61,007 bases of DNA from Erysipelotrichaceae bacterium (GCA_029101345.1 JAQXQU010000113.1:1-61007); one strand, 5' to 3'; shown: positions 35,126 through 46,032, numbered from the stretch's first letter. A program made the numbers and translations. Notes: generated from the sequence alone by a model not told the origin.

Positions 35126-35810
35126 TTTCAGCTAACCTCCTTTCCATGATGCTGGTGAGTTTGGAGGTAATCAGTGTCAAAGTCAAATAGACAATGGCTG
35201 TACCAATCATTGGGACAAAGTAGTTGTAGTATTTGGTACCAAGAATCGTTGAGGATTTCATCAGATCAACAACGCCAATTGTTGATACCAATGATGAATC
35301 CTTGATTAAAACAATGAATTCATTGGCCAATGGAGGCAGAATGCGTTTGAAGGACTGAGGGAGGATGATTTCCTTCATGATTTCATTGCGGGAAAGACCA
35401 ATTGACATGCCGGCTTCCCATTGGCCCTTATCAATGGAATTGATAGCCGATCTGATCAGTTCACAGCTATAGGCACCGGAGTTGATGGCAATGGCAACAA
35501 TGCCAACCAGCAATGCTGGAGCTGACCAGTAATTGCCGGTCAGTTGCTGATAAAGGGCGGGAACTCCAAGATAGAAGAAACTTAATTGCAGTAACATTGG
35601 CGTACCTCTGATGATTTCGACATAGAGACCACCAATCAGATTGAGGAATCTGTTACGTGAGATCTTTAGTATAGCTGCTATGACACCAAGAACAATGCCC
35701 ATGCCGGTGCCACAGATGGCAATCAGCAGCGATATCCTGGCGCCTTTTAGCATGAACAGGATATTCTCAGTGGTAAAGATCTTGATGAAGGCTTCAATAA
35801 TTGAGGACAT
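35118..35810 (-). CDS. Polar amino-acid ABC transporter, permease
   Basis: About 230 residues. His/Glu/Gln/Arg-type permease with several membrane helices, an RGTPMLLQL motif near 70 and the ATPase-coupling EAMSIGLS-like loop (here [21 protein letters not shown]). Start 35810 (MSSIIEAF) is chosen: it lies 4 nt after the binding-protein stop, while the open extension to 35894 runs backwards through that gene in another frame. Confidence 0.92.
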   Translation of the reverse strand: MSSIIEAFIKIFTTENILFMLKGARISLLIAICGTGMGIVLGVIAAILKISRNRFLNLIGGLYVEIIRGTPMLLQLSFFYLGVPALYQQLTGNYWSAPALLVGIVAIAINSGAYSCELIRSAINSIDKGQWEAGMSIGLSRNEIMKEIILPQSFKRILPPLANEFIVLIKDSSLVSTIGVVDLMKSSTILGTKYYNYFVPMIGTAIVYLTLTLITSKLTSIMERRLAESD

Positions 35811-35814
35811 CTTC

Positions 35815-36603
35815 TTAGCCAAGACCCCACTTGTCCAGCAGTGCTTTGTAGGCATCTGTTTGCATATAGGCTTCAACAGCCTGGTTGACGGCATCAGCTA
35901 AGACAGTATTGCCAGTCTTGATGATGATTGACATGTCTTCATTGACTAATGCTTCTTCCAGTTTGACAAATCCTTTGGCAGCGACATAGTTGTCACCAAC
36001 AGCTTCATCACAGATAACAGCATCCAGCTGTCCAGCACCTAAGGCTTCAAACATGAAAGTATAATCGCCTGGATACTGGATGTTTTCTTCACCGATGATA
36101 GCACCTAAGGCTTCAGCACCAGTTGTACCTAAGCCAGCAGCACATTTCTTGCCAACAAGATCACTTGCCTGCTTGATTTCAGAATCTGCTGCAACAACGA
36201 TGACCTGCTTTGATAATAGATGTGGAGTAGCGAAGATGCAGTCTCTTTCAGGATTATATGTAAAGCCTGATAAGCCGATATCAACCTGTCCCATCTGCAG
36301 GGCAGTGATGATGTTGGAGAAGTCCATCTGCTTGAATTCAATTTCATAGTTGCTGGACTGCTGGGTGTTAAGCAGGTCGATGACATCCTTGATCATATCG
36401 ATTTCAAAGCCTTCAAGTTCACCCTGAGCACTTAATGATTCAAATGGTGGGGAGTCAGGCGATGTGCCGATGATGATCTTGTTTGATGTAATCAAAGCTT
36501 CATCTAAGGCAGTCATTTCACTGTCACTGTTTTCCTTGGCAGAACAGCCAACTAGAGCAAACATGAGCAGCAATGATAGTAATGCAACTGATAACTTTTT
36601 CAT
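35815..36603 (-). CDS. Amino-acid ABC transporter substrate-binding lipoprotein
   Basis: 262 residues. Lipoprotein signal with ALVGC (Cys near 20). A type II periplasmic-binding-protein fold (family 3) is shown by IIIGTSPDSPPFE, LEGFEIDMIKDV and VDIGLSGFTYNPERD, typical of polar amino-acid receptors; the Arg in PERD is positioned like the residue that binds the ligand carboxylate. It begins 3 nt after the hydrolase stop and belongs to the same T-box-controlled operon. Confidence 0.94.
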   Translation of the reverse strand: MKKLSVALLSLLLMFALVGCSAKENSDSEMTALDEALITSNKIIIGTSPDSPPFESLSAQGELEGFEIDMIKDVIDLLNTQQSSNYEIEFKQMDFSNIITALQMGQVDIGLSGFTYNPERDCIFATPHLLSKQVIVVAADSEIKQASDLVGKKCAAGLGTTGAEALGAIIGEENIQYPGDYTFMFEALGAGQLDAVICDEAVGDNYVAAKGFVKLEEALVNEDMSIIIKTGNTVLADAVNQAVEAYMQTDAYKALLDKWGLG

Positions 36604-36606
36604 TTT

Positions 36607-37449
36607 TTATACCTCTTTCTTCTTAATCAGTGAAAAATCTTCATTTTCATATAGTTCTCTTGTGCCTAAATCCTTGCTAGGCAAGAGCTTTTTGTTTTTG
36701 ATAGCCATAAAGCCATTGGCCACTTCAACAAGTTTAAAGCCTGGCCGATATGGTTCATTATGGGATGTAACCAGGAGATAGTCCTTATATTGCTTGGCAA
36801 GCTTTTGCATAGTGAGAAGATATTCATCAAAGGTATCTTCAAAGCAATAAAGGGGAGCAGGATAATAGGTATCACCAGTAAAGAGCAGCTTGTTTTCTTC
36901 ATCAACCAGCATGATGGCATCTTTGGCATGGCCCGGTGTAGCTATAACCTTAAGTCGTCGTCGCCCTAGATTGAAGATATGCCCCTCTTCAACAGTTTGG
37001 AAACTGATGGGATGATAGACATATTCATGGCTCTTGATCGGGGCCTCATCAGCAAACTGGTCAGGAGCAAAGTTTTCTTTGACATAATCTGATGCCAGCG
37101 GCTTGCTTAAGGCGTTGATCATCTCTTGGTGGTCATAGACATAAAGCCGATCATTGAAGAGATAATCGCCAAGGATATGGTCAAAATGATGATGGCTATT
37201 GAAGACAAGGTAATCGCCCTTGTAGATTTCTTCCACACATCGTCGCATATGACCGATGCCTAGACCAGTATCCAGCAGCAAGGCCTTGTCTTGGCCAAGA
37301 ATCAGATAGGAGATGACTTCCTGGAAATGATATGGCTCATAGATGGCGATGATGTCATGGCCAATATCATAGACTTCAAACCATGGCTGGCTTTGGTCAA
37401 TTTTCTGGAAAGATGCATATTGCAATCTTTTCTTTTCCCAATCTTTCAT
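36607..37449 (-). CDS. Metallo-beta-lactamase-fold hydrolase
   Basis: 280 residues. The zinc motif is N-S-H-H-H-F-D-H near residue 83, with VIATPGHAKDAIML near 165 and LLFTGDTYY near 188. A glyoxalase II/lactonase-type soluble hydrolase. AAGGAGGA precedes the ATG. It is the first gene after the T-box leader, ahead of the amino-acid transporter, so its expression should rise with amino-acid starvation. Its substrate is unknown; an amide, lactone or peptide tied to the transported amino acid is a possibility only. Confidence 0.85.
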   Translation of the reverse strand: MKDWEKKRLQYASFQKIDQSQPWFEVYDIGHDIIAIYEPYHFQEVISYLILGQDKALLLDTGLGIGHMRRCVEEIYKGDYLVFNSHHHFDHILGDYLFNDRLYVYDHQEMINALSKPLASDYVKENFAPDQFADEAPIKSHEYVYHPISFQTVEEGHIFNLGRRRLKVIATPGHAKDAIMLVDEENKLLFTGDTYYPAPLYCFEDTFDEYLLTMQKLAKQYKDYLLVTSHNEPYRPGFKLVEVANGFMAIKNKKLLPSKDLGTRELYENEDFSLIKKKEV

Positions 37450-37467
37450 ATATCCTCCTTAATAAAA

Positions 37468-37685
37468 AAGACGTCCTTTGATCTAAGGACGTCAATAACG
37501 CGGTACCACCCTAGTTGTTGCAATAAATGCAACCACTTGAAACCTTAATGCGGTCAACATTGCTGCCTCAAAAGTCGACAGCACACTCAATGGACACGTT
37601 CGGGAACGACTTGCGATGATTTGCACCAGACATCATCTCTCTTAGGCAAAGCTAAGCTCCTTACTACTTCCAATCAACGTTTATG
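37468..37685 (-). promoter_or_regulatory. T-box leader, probably arginine-specific
   Basis: The T-box AGGGTGGTACCGCG is at 37512-37499 on the minus strand, followed by a terminator GACGTCCTT/AAGGACGTC with TTTTTT. In stem I the 3' side of the specifier loop reads GAA-CGT-G, flanked by helix UGGA/UCCA below. Aligning this with the leuS leader in the same window (GAA-CTC-G) makes CGT (Arg, at 37598-37596) the specifier; a one-base shift would give GTG (Val), but then a pyrimidine follows. The operon it controls is a hydrolase plus a polar amino-acid transporter, which suits arginine. Confidence 0.8.
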
Positions 37686-37690
37686 ACATT

Positions 37691-37718
37691 ATCATACACT
37701 AGAATGTAAGATTGTCAA
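37691..37718 (-). promoter_or_regulatory. Promoter of the arginine T-box operon
   Basis: On the minus strand TTGACA (37718-37713), 16 bp, TATGAT (37696-37691), just upstream of stem I. Confidence 0.8.
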
Positions 37719-37763
37719 CAGAATTTTCTGAAAATTTTATCATTTTTTATCAGTTTCTTTTTG

Positions 37764-37792
37764 TTGAAATAATGCCATAAAATCAGTAACAT
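37764..37792 (+). promoter_or_regulatory. Probable promoter of the leuS leader
   Basis: TTGAAA (37764-37769), 17 bp, TAACAT (37787-37792). The -10 has two mismatches. Confidence 0.5.
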
Positions 37793-37798
37793 AGAAAT

Positions 37799-37980
37799 GT
37801 AATCTTCAGAAGCAGTAGTCCTTAAGACTGGATAGAGAGCCATTGCTTGGTGGAAAATGGTCAGGGATAGGGATGAACTCGTCTGATCCAAGCGATTAAA
37901 CGTGGGCTCGCGATAAGGGCATTGGAGTTAGAAACTAAGGTGGTACCGCGCAATAGCGCCCTTTGTGTATCACCTTTTAT
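37799..37980 (+). promoter_or_regulatory. Leucine-specific T-box leader of leuS
   Basis: T-box AAGGTGGTACCGCG at 37937-37950. Stem I has AGTA opposite GAA-CTC-G, with the CTC (Leu) specifier at 37878-37880 and helices TCAGA/TCTGA below and GTCC/GGAT above. The terminator pairs GGTGGTAC with GTATCACC before TTTTATTTTT. Uncharged tRNA-Leu would promote readthrough into leuS. Confidence 0.92.
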
Positions 37981-37994
37981 TTTTAGGGGGAATT

Positions 37995-40388
37995 ATGGCA
38001 TACAATTACCAGGAAATTGAAAAGAAATGGCAGAAATTCTGGGAAGAAAACGAGACATTCAAGACCGATGTCCATGACTTCTCAAAGCCAAAATACTATG
38101 TATTGGATATGTTTCCATATCCGTCAGGCGTAGGTCTGCATGCAGGCCATCCAGAAGGTTATACTGCAACGGATATAGTCGCTCGTTATAAGCGCATGCA
38201 AGGTTTCAATGTCCTTCATCCAATGGGCTTTGACTCCTTTGGTCTTCCGGCCGAACAATATGCAATCCAGACTGGCAATCATCCAGCTGGCTTTACTGAG
38301 CGCAATATTGATCACTTCATCGATCAGCTCAAGGGCCTGGGCTTCTCCTATGATTGGAGCAAGAAGACATCTACCTCCGATCCTGAATTCTACAAATGGA
38401 CCCAATGGATCTTCAAGCAGCTTTTCTTGGATGGCTATGCCAGATGCGTAGAAATGCCTGTCAACTGGTGCGAAGAACTGGGCACAGTTCTGGCTAATGA
38501 TGAAGTCATTGATGGCAAGTCGGAAAGAGGCGGCTATCCCGTTGTCCGCAAGAATATGAAGCAATGGATCATGGACATTCCAGCCTTTGCCGAAAGGCTT
38601 TTGGCTAATCTTGATGGTCTTGACTGGCCGGAATCCACCAAGGAAATGCAGAGAAACTGGATTGGCAAGTCCATTGGTGCAGAAGTTGATTTCAAGGTCG
38701 CTGATACTGATGAGAAATTCACGGTCTTTACAACCAGATGTGATACCCTCTTTGGAGCTACCTATTGTGTTCTTTCACCAGAACATCCGCTGATTGATAA
38801 GATTACCAGTGCTGATAAAAAGGAAGAAGTCAAGGCTTATCAGCATGCATGTTCCATGAAGTCAGATATGGAAAGAACTGAGCTTAACAAGGATAAGACC
38901 GGTGTCTTTACTGGTGCTTATGCCATTAATCCCATCAATGGCAAGAAGATTCCAATCTGGATTTCAGACTATGTTCTGATGTCTTATGGAACAGGTGCCA
39001 TCATGGCTGTTCCTGCCCATGATGAAAGAGACTATGCTTTTGCCAAGAAGTTTTCCATTGACATTATCCAGGTTCTTGAGGGTGGTGACATCAGCAAGGA
39101 AGCTTATACCGGTGATGGATTGCATATCAATTCCGGTTTCATCAACGGTCTAGGCAAGCAGGAAGCAATCGATGCTGTTATTGCCTGGCTTGAAAAGGAG
39201 GGCCTTGGCAAGAAGAAAGTCAACTATAAGATCCGTGAATGGATCTTTGCCCGCCAGCGCTATTGGGGTGAACCAATTCCTGTCATCCACTATGAAGATG
39301 GCACAATTGGTGTCTTGGATGATGAGCAACTGCCGCTGATTCTGCCAGAACTTGATGATTATGGTCCATCAAAGACCGGTGCGCCACTTGATAAGGCTAC
39401 TGATTGGGTCAATGTGGAAGTTGATGGCAAAAAGGGCAAACGTGAAACTTCGACGATGCCTGGTTCAGCTGGCTCTTCCTGGTACTTCCTCAGATATATT
39501 GATCCACATAATGACAATTGTCTGGCTGATAAAGAGCTCCTGAAGCATTGGATGCCAGTAGACCTTTATGTTGGCGGTCCTGAACATGCTGTCGGCCATC
39601 TGCTTTATTCCAGAATGTGGAACAACTACCTCTATGACAAAGGCATTTCACCAGTAGCTGAACCATTTCAGAAGCTTGTGCATCAGGGTTATATTCTTGG
39701 TTCCAATGGCATCAAGATGGGCAAGCGCTATCCAGAATATGTTGTCAATCCTTCAGATATCGTCAGAGACTATGGTGCTGATACCCTAAGGCTTTATGAA
39801 ATGTTCATGGGTCCTTTGGAGGCTGATAAGCCATGGTCAACCCAGGGCATTGAAGGAGCCAAGCGATGGCTTGACCGTGTCTGGCGTCTTGTTGTTGAAT
39901 CTGGCAAGCTCTCTGAGGAGAATGATGGGAAACTTGACTATGTTTATAACTTCACAGTCAAGAAGGTCACTAATGATATTGAATCATTGAACCTCAATAC
40001 CGCTATCTCCCAGATGATGATCTTCATCAATGAATGCTACAAGGCAGAAAAGGTCTATAAGCCATATATCATTGACTTTGTCCAGCTGCTTTCCGTCTAT
40101 AGTCCGCATATTGGTCTTGAGATGTATGAAATCCTGACTGGAAAGAATGATCTTGACTATCGTCCATGGCCTAAATATGATGAATCCAAGCTTTCACTTG
40201 CCAGCAAGGAAGTTGTTGTCCAGGTTAATGGCAAGGTCAGAGCTAAATTCATTGCACCAAGTGACATCAGTGATGATGAATTATACCAAATGGCTTTGAA
40301 ACAGGAGAATACAATGCGCTTTATTGAGGGAAAGGAAATCAGGAAACACTTTGTAATCAAGGGCAAAGTCATCAATATCGTTGTCTAA
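37995..40388 (+). CDS. leuS: Leucyl-tRNA synthetase
   Basis: 797 residues. Charges tRNA-Leu. HAGH (HIGH-type) near residue 49, editing-domain [12 protein letters not shown] near 240 and [10 protein letters not shown] near 335, and the catalytic loop near 574. That loop reads [10 protein letters not shown] instead of KMSKSKGN, a divergent form of the signature that still keeps the first Lys. The start at 37995 follows AGGGGG; the open extension to 37965 lies in the T-box terminator. A terminator follows. Confidence 0.97.
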   Translation: MAYNYQEIEKKWQKFWEENETFKTDVHDFSKPKYYVLDMFPYPSGVGLHAGHPEGYTATDIVARYKRMQGFNVLHPMGFDSFGLPAEQYAIQTGNHPAGFTERNIDHFIDQLKGLGFSYDWSKKTSTSDPEFYKWTQWIFKQLFLDGYARCVEMPVNWCEELGTVLANDEVIDGKSERGGYPVVRKNMKQWIMDIPAFAERLLANLDGLDWPESTKEMQRNWIGKSIGAEVDFKVADTDEKFTVFTTRCDTLFGATYCVLSPEHPLIDKITSADKKEEVKAYQHACSMKSDMERTELNKDKTGVFTGAYAINPINGKKIPIWISDYVLMSYGTGAIMAVPAHDERDYAFAKKFSIDIIQVLEGGDISKEAYTGDGLHINSGFINGLGKQEAIDAVIAWLEKEGLGKKKVNYKIREWIFARQRYWGEPIPVIHYEDGTIGVLDDEQLPLILPELDDYGPSKTGAPLDKATDWVNVEVDGKKGKRETSTMPGSAGSSWYFLRYIDPHNDNCLADKELLKHWMPVDLYVGGPEHAVGHLLYSRMWNNYLYDKGISPVAEPFQKLVHQGYILGSNGIKMGKRYPEYVVNPSDIVRDYGADTLRLYEMFMGPLEADKPWSTQGIEGAKRWLDRVWRLVVESGKLSEENDGKLDYVYNFTVKKVTNDIESLNLNTAISQMMIFINECYKAEKVYKPYIIDFVQLLSVYSPHIGLEMYEILTGKNDLDYRPWPKYDESKLSLASKEVVVQVNGKVRAKFIAPSDISDDELYQMALKQENTMRFIEGKEIRKHFVIKGKVINIVV

Positions 40389-40393
40389 TAAGC

Positions 40394-40417
40394 AAGGCTT
40401 TCAAAAATGAAAGCCTT
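40394..40417 (+). terminator. Terminator after leuS
   Basis: 10-bp perfect stem AAGGCTTTCA/TGAAAGCCTT, loop AAAA, then TTTT. Confidence 0.9.
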
Positions 40418-40490
40418 TTTTAAAAAAGTTATAGAAAATGGCTTAGTGGAGTAATATCATTGAGTTATGTGTTTTAATTGACAATCATGA

Positions 40491-42112
<1,622 letters not shown>

Positions 42113-42124
42113 TTTTAAAAAGAA

Positions 42125-42143
42125 AAGACCTCAGTGAGGTCTT
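42125..42143 (-). terminator. Terminator after rpiB
   Basis: 8-bp stem AAGACCTC/GAGGTCTT, followed on the minus strand by TTCTTTTT. Overlaps the rpiB stop codon. Confidence 0.75.
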
Positions 42144-42597
42144 AAGCTTTGTATTGCCTGTTTTCGATGTCTGTGATCATGTCAATTCTTCTTTGATGTC
42201 TTTCATCATGGGTAAATGATGTTTCAAGGAAGGTATCAACAAGATCCTTAGCCAATTCTTCACCAACGATACGGGCACCAAAGCAGATGATATTGGCATT
42301 GTTATGAAGTCTTGTCAGCTTAGCGCTGGTGGTATCTGAACAGACGCAGGCTCTGATTCCCTTAACCTTGTTGCAGGCAATGGAGATGCCAACACCTGTA
42401 CCACAGATGGCAATGCCAAATTCCACTTCGCCACTGGCTACCGCATTAGCCAAGGTTTCCGCTGCAACAGGATAGTCAAAGCTTTCAAGGGAATTGGTGC
42501 CGAAATTGACAACCTCATAGCCCTCACCCTGCAAGTATTCCATAATGGTGTTTTTCAGTTGCGTTGCCGCATGATCATTTGCAATTCCGATTTTCAT
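42142..42597 (-). CDS. rpiB: Ribose-5-phosphate isomerase B (RpiB/LacAB family)
   Basis: 151 residues. Interconverts ribose-5-P and ribulose-5-P in the pentose phosphate pathway. It begins MKIGIANDHAA and holds the catalytic Cys in ICGTGVGISIACNKVKGIRA near 66 and HNNANIICFGAR. Start 42597 follows AGAGGTAG; an open extension to 42849 has no support and would run antisense into scpA. The LacA/LacB relatives are possible, but no lac genes are near. Confidence 0.92.
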   Translation of the reverse strand: MKIGIANDHAATQLKNTIMEYLQGEGYEVVNFGTNSLESFDYPVAAETLANAVASGEVEFGIAICGTGVGISIACNKVKGIRACVCSDTTSAKLTRLHNNANIICFGARIVGEELAKDLVDTFLETSFTHDERHQRRIDMITDIENRQYKA

Positions 42598-42644
42598 TTG
42601 TACTACCTCTAGAGATAATTTTATCATATCAAAAACAAATAAGT

Positions 42645-42650
42645 TATAAT
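42645..42650 (+). promoter_or_regulatory. -10 box of a probably leaderless scpA mRNA
   Basis: TATAAT ends exactly 6 nt before the scpA ATG, and the gap (TAAGCC) contains no ribosome site. Confidence 0.6.
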
Positions 42651-42656
42651 TAAGCC

Positions 42657-43379
42657 ATGGGTTTTGAAGTTGAGACAATGAAGTTTGAAGGTCCTTTGGA
42701 TTTGATGCTTCATCTGATACAGGAACAGAAGCTGGATATTTTTGATCTGGATATGGCGGTATTAGCTGACCAGTATCTATCCTATCTGCATAAAATGGAA
42801 AGTCTGCAGCTGGAAATTGAAAGCGAATATCTGGTTGAACTATCAACACTGGTGGAATACAAGTCCAAGAAGCTTTTGCCTAAGAAAAAGGATGAGGAAG
42901 ATGAGGAACTTGATCCCAAGGTCAGACTGGTGGAAAGATTATTGGAGTATCAAAGGTATAAGGATGCGGCAAGCTTTTTGAATGAGTCTTTTTTAGCAAG
43001 ACAGGATGAATATGCCAAACCTTTGTCCATGATTGAACTTGAAGATGACGAAGAACAGGCCCGTTATGAAGGCGACCCCTTTGATCTTCTGAAGGCCATG
43101 AACAAGGTCTTAAGAAGAAGGCAATTAAGCCAGCCAATGAGTGTCAGGCTTGCCACCAGGGAAGTTTCAACAGAGGATCGCATTTTGCAAATCAAAGCTC
43201 GATTAATTGATTTGCCAGATGTCTTCAGTTTTGATAAGCTCCTTGATGATTGCAAGGACATTATCGATTACATTGTCACTTTCCTGGCAGTTCTAGACAT
43301 GACTAAGAACCACTATCTGACTTTCAGTCTTGATGAAAATGACAATATCTACTTTGGAAGAGGAACTAACAATGAGTGA
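42657..43379 (+). CDS. scpA: Segregation and condensation protein A
   Basis: 240 residues, the kleisin subunit that bridges SMC heads in the SMC-ScpAB condensin. The N-terminal EVETMKFEGPLDLMLHLIQEQKLDIFDLDMA pattern (helical SMC-neck binding region, residues 3-30) and LVELSTLVEYKSKKLLPKK near 57 are canonical. The mRNA seems to start at or beside the ATG. It overlaps scpB by 8 bp, so the complex subunits are coupled. Confidence 0.95.
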   Translation: MGFEVETMKFEGPLDLMLHLIQEQKLDIFDLDMAVLADQYLSYLHKMESLQLEIESEYLVELSTLVEYKSKKLLPKKKDEEDEELDPKVRLVERLLEYQRYKDAASFLNESFLARQDEYAKPLSMIELEDDEEQARYEGDPFDLLKAMNKVLRRRQLSQPMSVRLATREVSTEDRILQIKARLIDLPDVFSFDKLLDDCKDIIDYIVTFLAVLDMTKNHYLTFSLDENDNIYFGRGTNNE

Positions 43380-43926
43380 GCTAAGGGAAATTGATTATGA
43401 GGCGGTAGTTGAAAGCCTCTTGTATGTGGCGGGTGATGAAGGAGTAAAGCCTGAGACCATTGCCTATGTCATAGACAAAACCAAGGAAGATGTCATGGCC
43501 TTGCTTGTCAATCTGACACATCGATATGAATCCGAGCATTCAGGATTGGAACTGGTCAACTATGGAGGATCCTATAAGCTTGTGACCAAACAGCTGATGG
43601 CTCCTTTTGTCAAAAAGCTGCTGCATGAAGAAAAGAACAATGCCTTATCACAATCAGCCCTGGAGACTTTGGCAATCATTGCCTACAAGCAGCCCATTAC
43701 CAGAGTTGAAATTGAGGAATTAAGAGGTGTTGGGGCAGAAATGATGCTAAAGAAGCTCTTGGCCAAAGGCCTGATCAAGGAAGCAGGGCGTTCTGAAGCA
43801 CCAGGAAGACCAATTCTTTATGAAGTAACCGAGGAGTTTATGGATTCCTTCAAGCTGGAAAACCTTGATGAATTGCCGGATTTGCCACAATACTCCAAAA
43901 AAGACAACGAAAGCCTGTTTGATTAG
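43372..43926 (+). CDS. scpB: Segregation and condensation protein B
   Basis: 184 residues. ScpB dimerises and binds the centre of ScpA in the SMC condensin. Two winged-helix domains: VVESLLYVAGDEGVKPETIAYVI at 10-32 and SQSALETLAIIAYKQPITRVEIEELRGV near 98-125, then GRSEAPGRPILYEVT. Start 43372 (MSELREID) follows GGAAGAGGAAC; an earlier in-frame ATG at 43330 is less likely. Confidence 0.95.
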   Translation: MSELREIDYEAVVESLLYVAGDEGVKPETIAYVIDKTKEDVMALLVNLTHRYESEHSGLELVNYGGSYKLVTKQLMAPFVKKLLHEEKNNALSQSALETLAIIAYKQPITRVEIEELRGVGAEMMLKKLLAKGLIKEAGRSEAPGRPILYEVTEEFMDSFKLENLDELPDLPQYSKKDNESLFD

Positions 43927-43934
43927 CAGGCTTT
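43910..43934 (+). terminator. Terminator after scpB
   Basis: 8-bp stem AAAGCCTG/CAGGCTTT with a 9-nt loop containing the stop codon, then TTATTT. Confidence 0.8.
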
Positions 43935-44004
43935 TTATTTACAATTAAGATAGAGGGAAGCATTAAATAATTCATATTGCCATTTATTGGCAAAAGGAGG
44001 AAAT

Positions 44005-44616
44005 ATGAAGGAATATCTTAACAGTGTCAAGTGGAATATGGTTGTCATATCCCTGGCACTTATTGTCTTTGGCTTTTTCCTGGCTTTCAAACCTGATACT
44101 TCATCTATTATCATCTGCAATGTCCTTGGCTGGGCATGCATAGCCTTGGGCGTCTTCTGTGTCATCAGATATCTGATTCAGGATATCAAGGTCTCTCTTG
44201 ATCGTAATGACTTCATGATCGGCGTCATTCTGATTGTCATTGGCATAGAAATCATGATCAGAAAAGATGACTTCTTAAATCTTTTGCCAGTCTTCTTTGG
44301 CATTATAGTCATGACATCCGGCTTATCAAAACTGCAGGATGGCATTGATTGTGCAAGGCTGGGCAACCCCCGTTCCATGATCTATCTGATTTTAGCAGCT
44401 ATTTCACTGGTACTTGGTGTTGTAATCATTTCTGTCAACTTTGATATTCGCAAGACCATGTTCATTGTCTCAGGAGCTTCTCTTATCTATTGTGGCCTTT
44501 CCGATCTGGCCGCAACATTCCTGCTTTCCAGCAGCATCATTCAAGCCAATCATCCAAAAGAGGAAAAAGAAGAAACAGAAACACCTGATGCAAACAAGGA
44601 AAATGAAGAAGCATAA
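44005..44616 (+). CDS. DUF308/HdeD-like membrane protein
   Basis: 203 residues, six short membrane segments between about 12 and 175, with a charged, glutamate/lysine-rich C-terminal tail. The N-terminal WNMVVISLALIVFGFFLAFKPD and the repeated L-G-x-x-x-I-x-G layout fit DUF308 (HdeD family), which in E. coli is linked to acid resistance; function here is unknown. AAAGGAGG at 43993 sets the start at 44005. It ends at a shared terminator with the convergent DUF523 gene. Confidence 0.75.
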   Translation: MKEYLNSVKWNMVVISLALIVFGFFLAFKPDTSSIIICNVLGWACIALGVFCVIRYLIQDIKVSLDRNDFMIGVILIVIGIEIMIRKDDFLNLLPVFFGIIVMTSGLSKLQDGIDCARLGNPRSMIYLILAAISLVLGVVIISVNFDIRKTMFIVSGASLIYCGLSDLAATFLLSSSIIQANHPKEEKEETETPDANKENEEA

Positions 44617-44670
44617 TCCTTTTGCATAAAGAACGGCTGATTGTTCAAAAGAAGGTGATTATTGTCTATC

Positions 44671-44699
44671 AAAAACAGACATCAATGATGTCTGTTTTT
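44671..44699. terminator. Bidirectional terminator between DUF308 and DUF523 genes
   Basis: 13-bp perfect stem (44671-44683 with 44687-44699), A-rich left arm and T-rich right arm. Confidence 0.9.
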
Positions 44700-45154
44700 T
44701 AGCTATGAGCATATTCTTCAATGGCAAATAATTCCGTATCTGAGAAGACCTTGAATCCTTCATCCAATAACATCTGGGCAGTAATGCCATTTCCTTCTAC
44801 AAGCTTGCCACTGAAGGAACCGTCATATTTCTGATAAAGACCACATGCAGGTGATTTGGATTTGAGAATGACGGCATCAACACCATATTTCTTCATATTC
44901 TCAATGGCTAGGCGTGCACCCTTCTGATAGTTTTCTGTTACATCCTTGCCATTTTTGGTCATGACCTTATTGCCAATGATTTCCGCTGGATCTCTTGGTG
45001 TTGATAGTCCGCCTAAAGTTTCAGGGCAGATGCTCAGAATATTATGACCGTAAAGGATGCCTAATAGATCAGCATTCAGCTTGTCGCTGCCATCGTATCG
45101 GACTTTATGGCCTAAAAGGCAAGCCGATACGGCAAATGTCTTGATAGTTCCCAT
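44699..45154 (-). CDS. DUF523 family protein
   Basis: 151 residues. DUF523 hallmarks: SACLLGHKVRYDG near residue 10, CPETLGGLSTPRDPAEI near 42 and LKSKSPACG near 97, with conserved cysteines suggesting metal or redox binding. Biochemical role unsettled. No Shine-Dalgarno; a TATAAT box ends exactly 6 nt before the ATG. Divergent from the Mrp/ApbC gene. Confidence 0.88.
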   Translation of the reverse strand: MGTIKTFAVSACLLGHKVRYDGSDKLNADLLGILYGHNILSICPETLGGLSTPRDPAEIIGNKVMTKNGKDVTENYQKGARLAIENMKKYGVDAVILKSKSPACGLYQKYDGSFSGKLVEGNGITAQMLLDEGFKVFSDTELFAIEEYAHS

Positions 45155-45160
45155 GGGTCA

Positions 45161-45169
45161 ATTATAGCA
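45161..45169 (-). promoter_or_regulatory. -10 promoter of a probably leaderless DUF523 mRNA
   Basis: Minus-strand TGCTATAAT (extended -10, 45169-45161), then six bases, then the ATG. Confidence 0.65.
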
Positions 45170-45209
45170 CAGCCAATTCAATGTGCTATCATATTGGTGG
45201 AGGTTTCTT

Positions 45210-46031
45210 ATGTCTGATTGCAATCATAACTGTTCATCATGCAGCTCAAACTGCTCTTCACGCCAGGCTCCGCAGATCAAGCCGCTTGATGACGTAAATA
45301 TTACAAAAATCATTGGTGTCCTTTCGGGCAAGGGTGGTGTAGGCAAATCCATGGCCAGTGCCTTGCTGGCAATTGAACTTGCACGCAAGGGCTATCGTGT
45401 TGGCATTATGGATGCCGATATTACAGGTCCTTCCATTCCGAAGATGTTTGGCGCCAATGTTCGCTTGGCTGGTGATGAAAAGGGCATCATCCCTTATGAA
45501 ACACCACTTGGTATCAGAACTGTTTCCATCAATATGATGCTTGACAGTGAAGATACACCAGTCATTTGGCGTGGTCCGGTTCTTGGCAGCATTATTCGCC
45601 AGTTCTATACCGAAGTCCATTGGGGAGATCTGGATTATCTTGTCATTGACATGCCACCAGGAACTGGTGATGTTGCTTTATCAGTTGTCCAGGATATTCC
45701 AATTGATGGTTTCCTGATGGTTACATCACCATCAAAACTTGTTTCCATGGTAGTATCAAAGGCCATCAATTTTTCTGATGTTGCTAAAACACCGGTTCTA
45801 GGTCTTATTGAGAATATGGCTTATGTCAAATGTGATAGCTGTGGCCATGATATTGTCATCTATCGGAATGATGATACACAGAATGTCGCTGATAAATTTG
45901 GCCTTGATGTCTTGGCAAAACTGCCAATTGATCCATTATTGGCTAATTTGGCTGATGAAGGCTTTATTGAAGATTATGAAGGAAACTATTTGCATAAGGC
46001 AGTGGTTCAAATCGAAAAACTTGATGACTAG
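45210..46031 (+). CDS. Mrp/ApbC-type P-loop Fe-S carrier ATPase
   Basis: 273 residues. Family members bind and transfer [4Fe-4S] clusters. Cysteine-rich N-terminus (CNHNCSSCSSNCSS), deviant Walker A GVLSGKGGVGKS near residue 38, DADITGPSIPKM near 62, DMPPGTGDVA near 142 and a C-terminal CDSCG (CxxC cluster site) near 212. Start 45210 follows GGAGG; an upstream in-frame ATG at 45183 would add nine residues over the promoter. It could feed clusters to the Fe-S enzymes of the 49-54 kb operon, as inference. Confidence 0.93.
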   Translation: MSDCNHNCSSCSSNCSSRQAPQIKPLDDVNITKIIGVLSGKGGVGKSMASALLAIELARKGYRVGIMDADITGPSIPKMFGANVRLAGDEKGIIPYETPLGIRTVSINMMLDSEDTPVIWRGPVLGSIIRQFYTEVHWGDLDYLVIDMPPGTGDVALSVVQDIPIDGFLMVTSPSKLVSMVVSKAINFSDVAKTPVLGLIENMAYVKCDSCGHDIVIYRNDDTQNVADKFGLDVLAKLPIDPLLANLADEGFIEDYEGNYLHKAVVQIEKLDD

Positions 46032-46032
46032 G

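Noticed and set aside
37566-37601. Valine (GTG) as specifier of the minus-strand T-box
   Set aside because: This register is followed by a pyrimidine and would not match the loop geometry of the leuS leader; CGT (Arg) fits better, though not proved.
42598-42849. N-terminal extension of rpiB on the minus strand
   Set aside because: It would be antisense to the scpA start; the RpiB family starts MKIGIANDHA at 42597 with a ribosome site.
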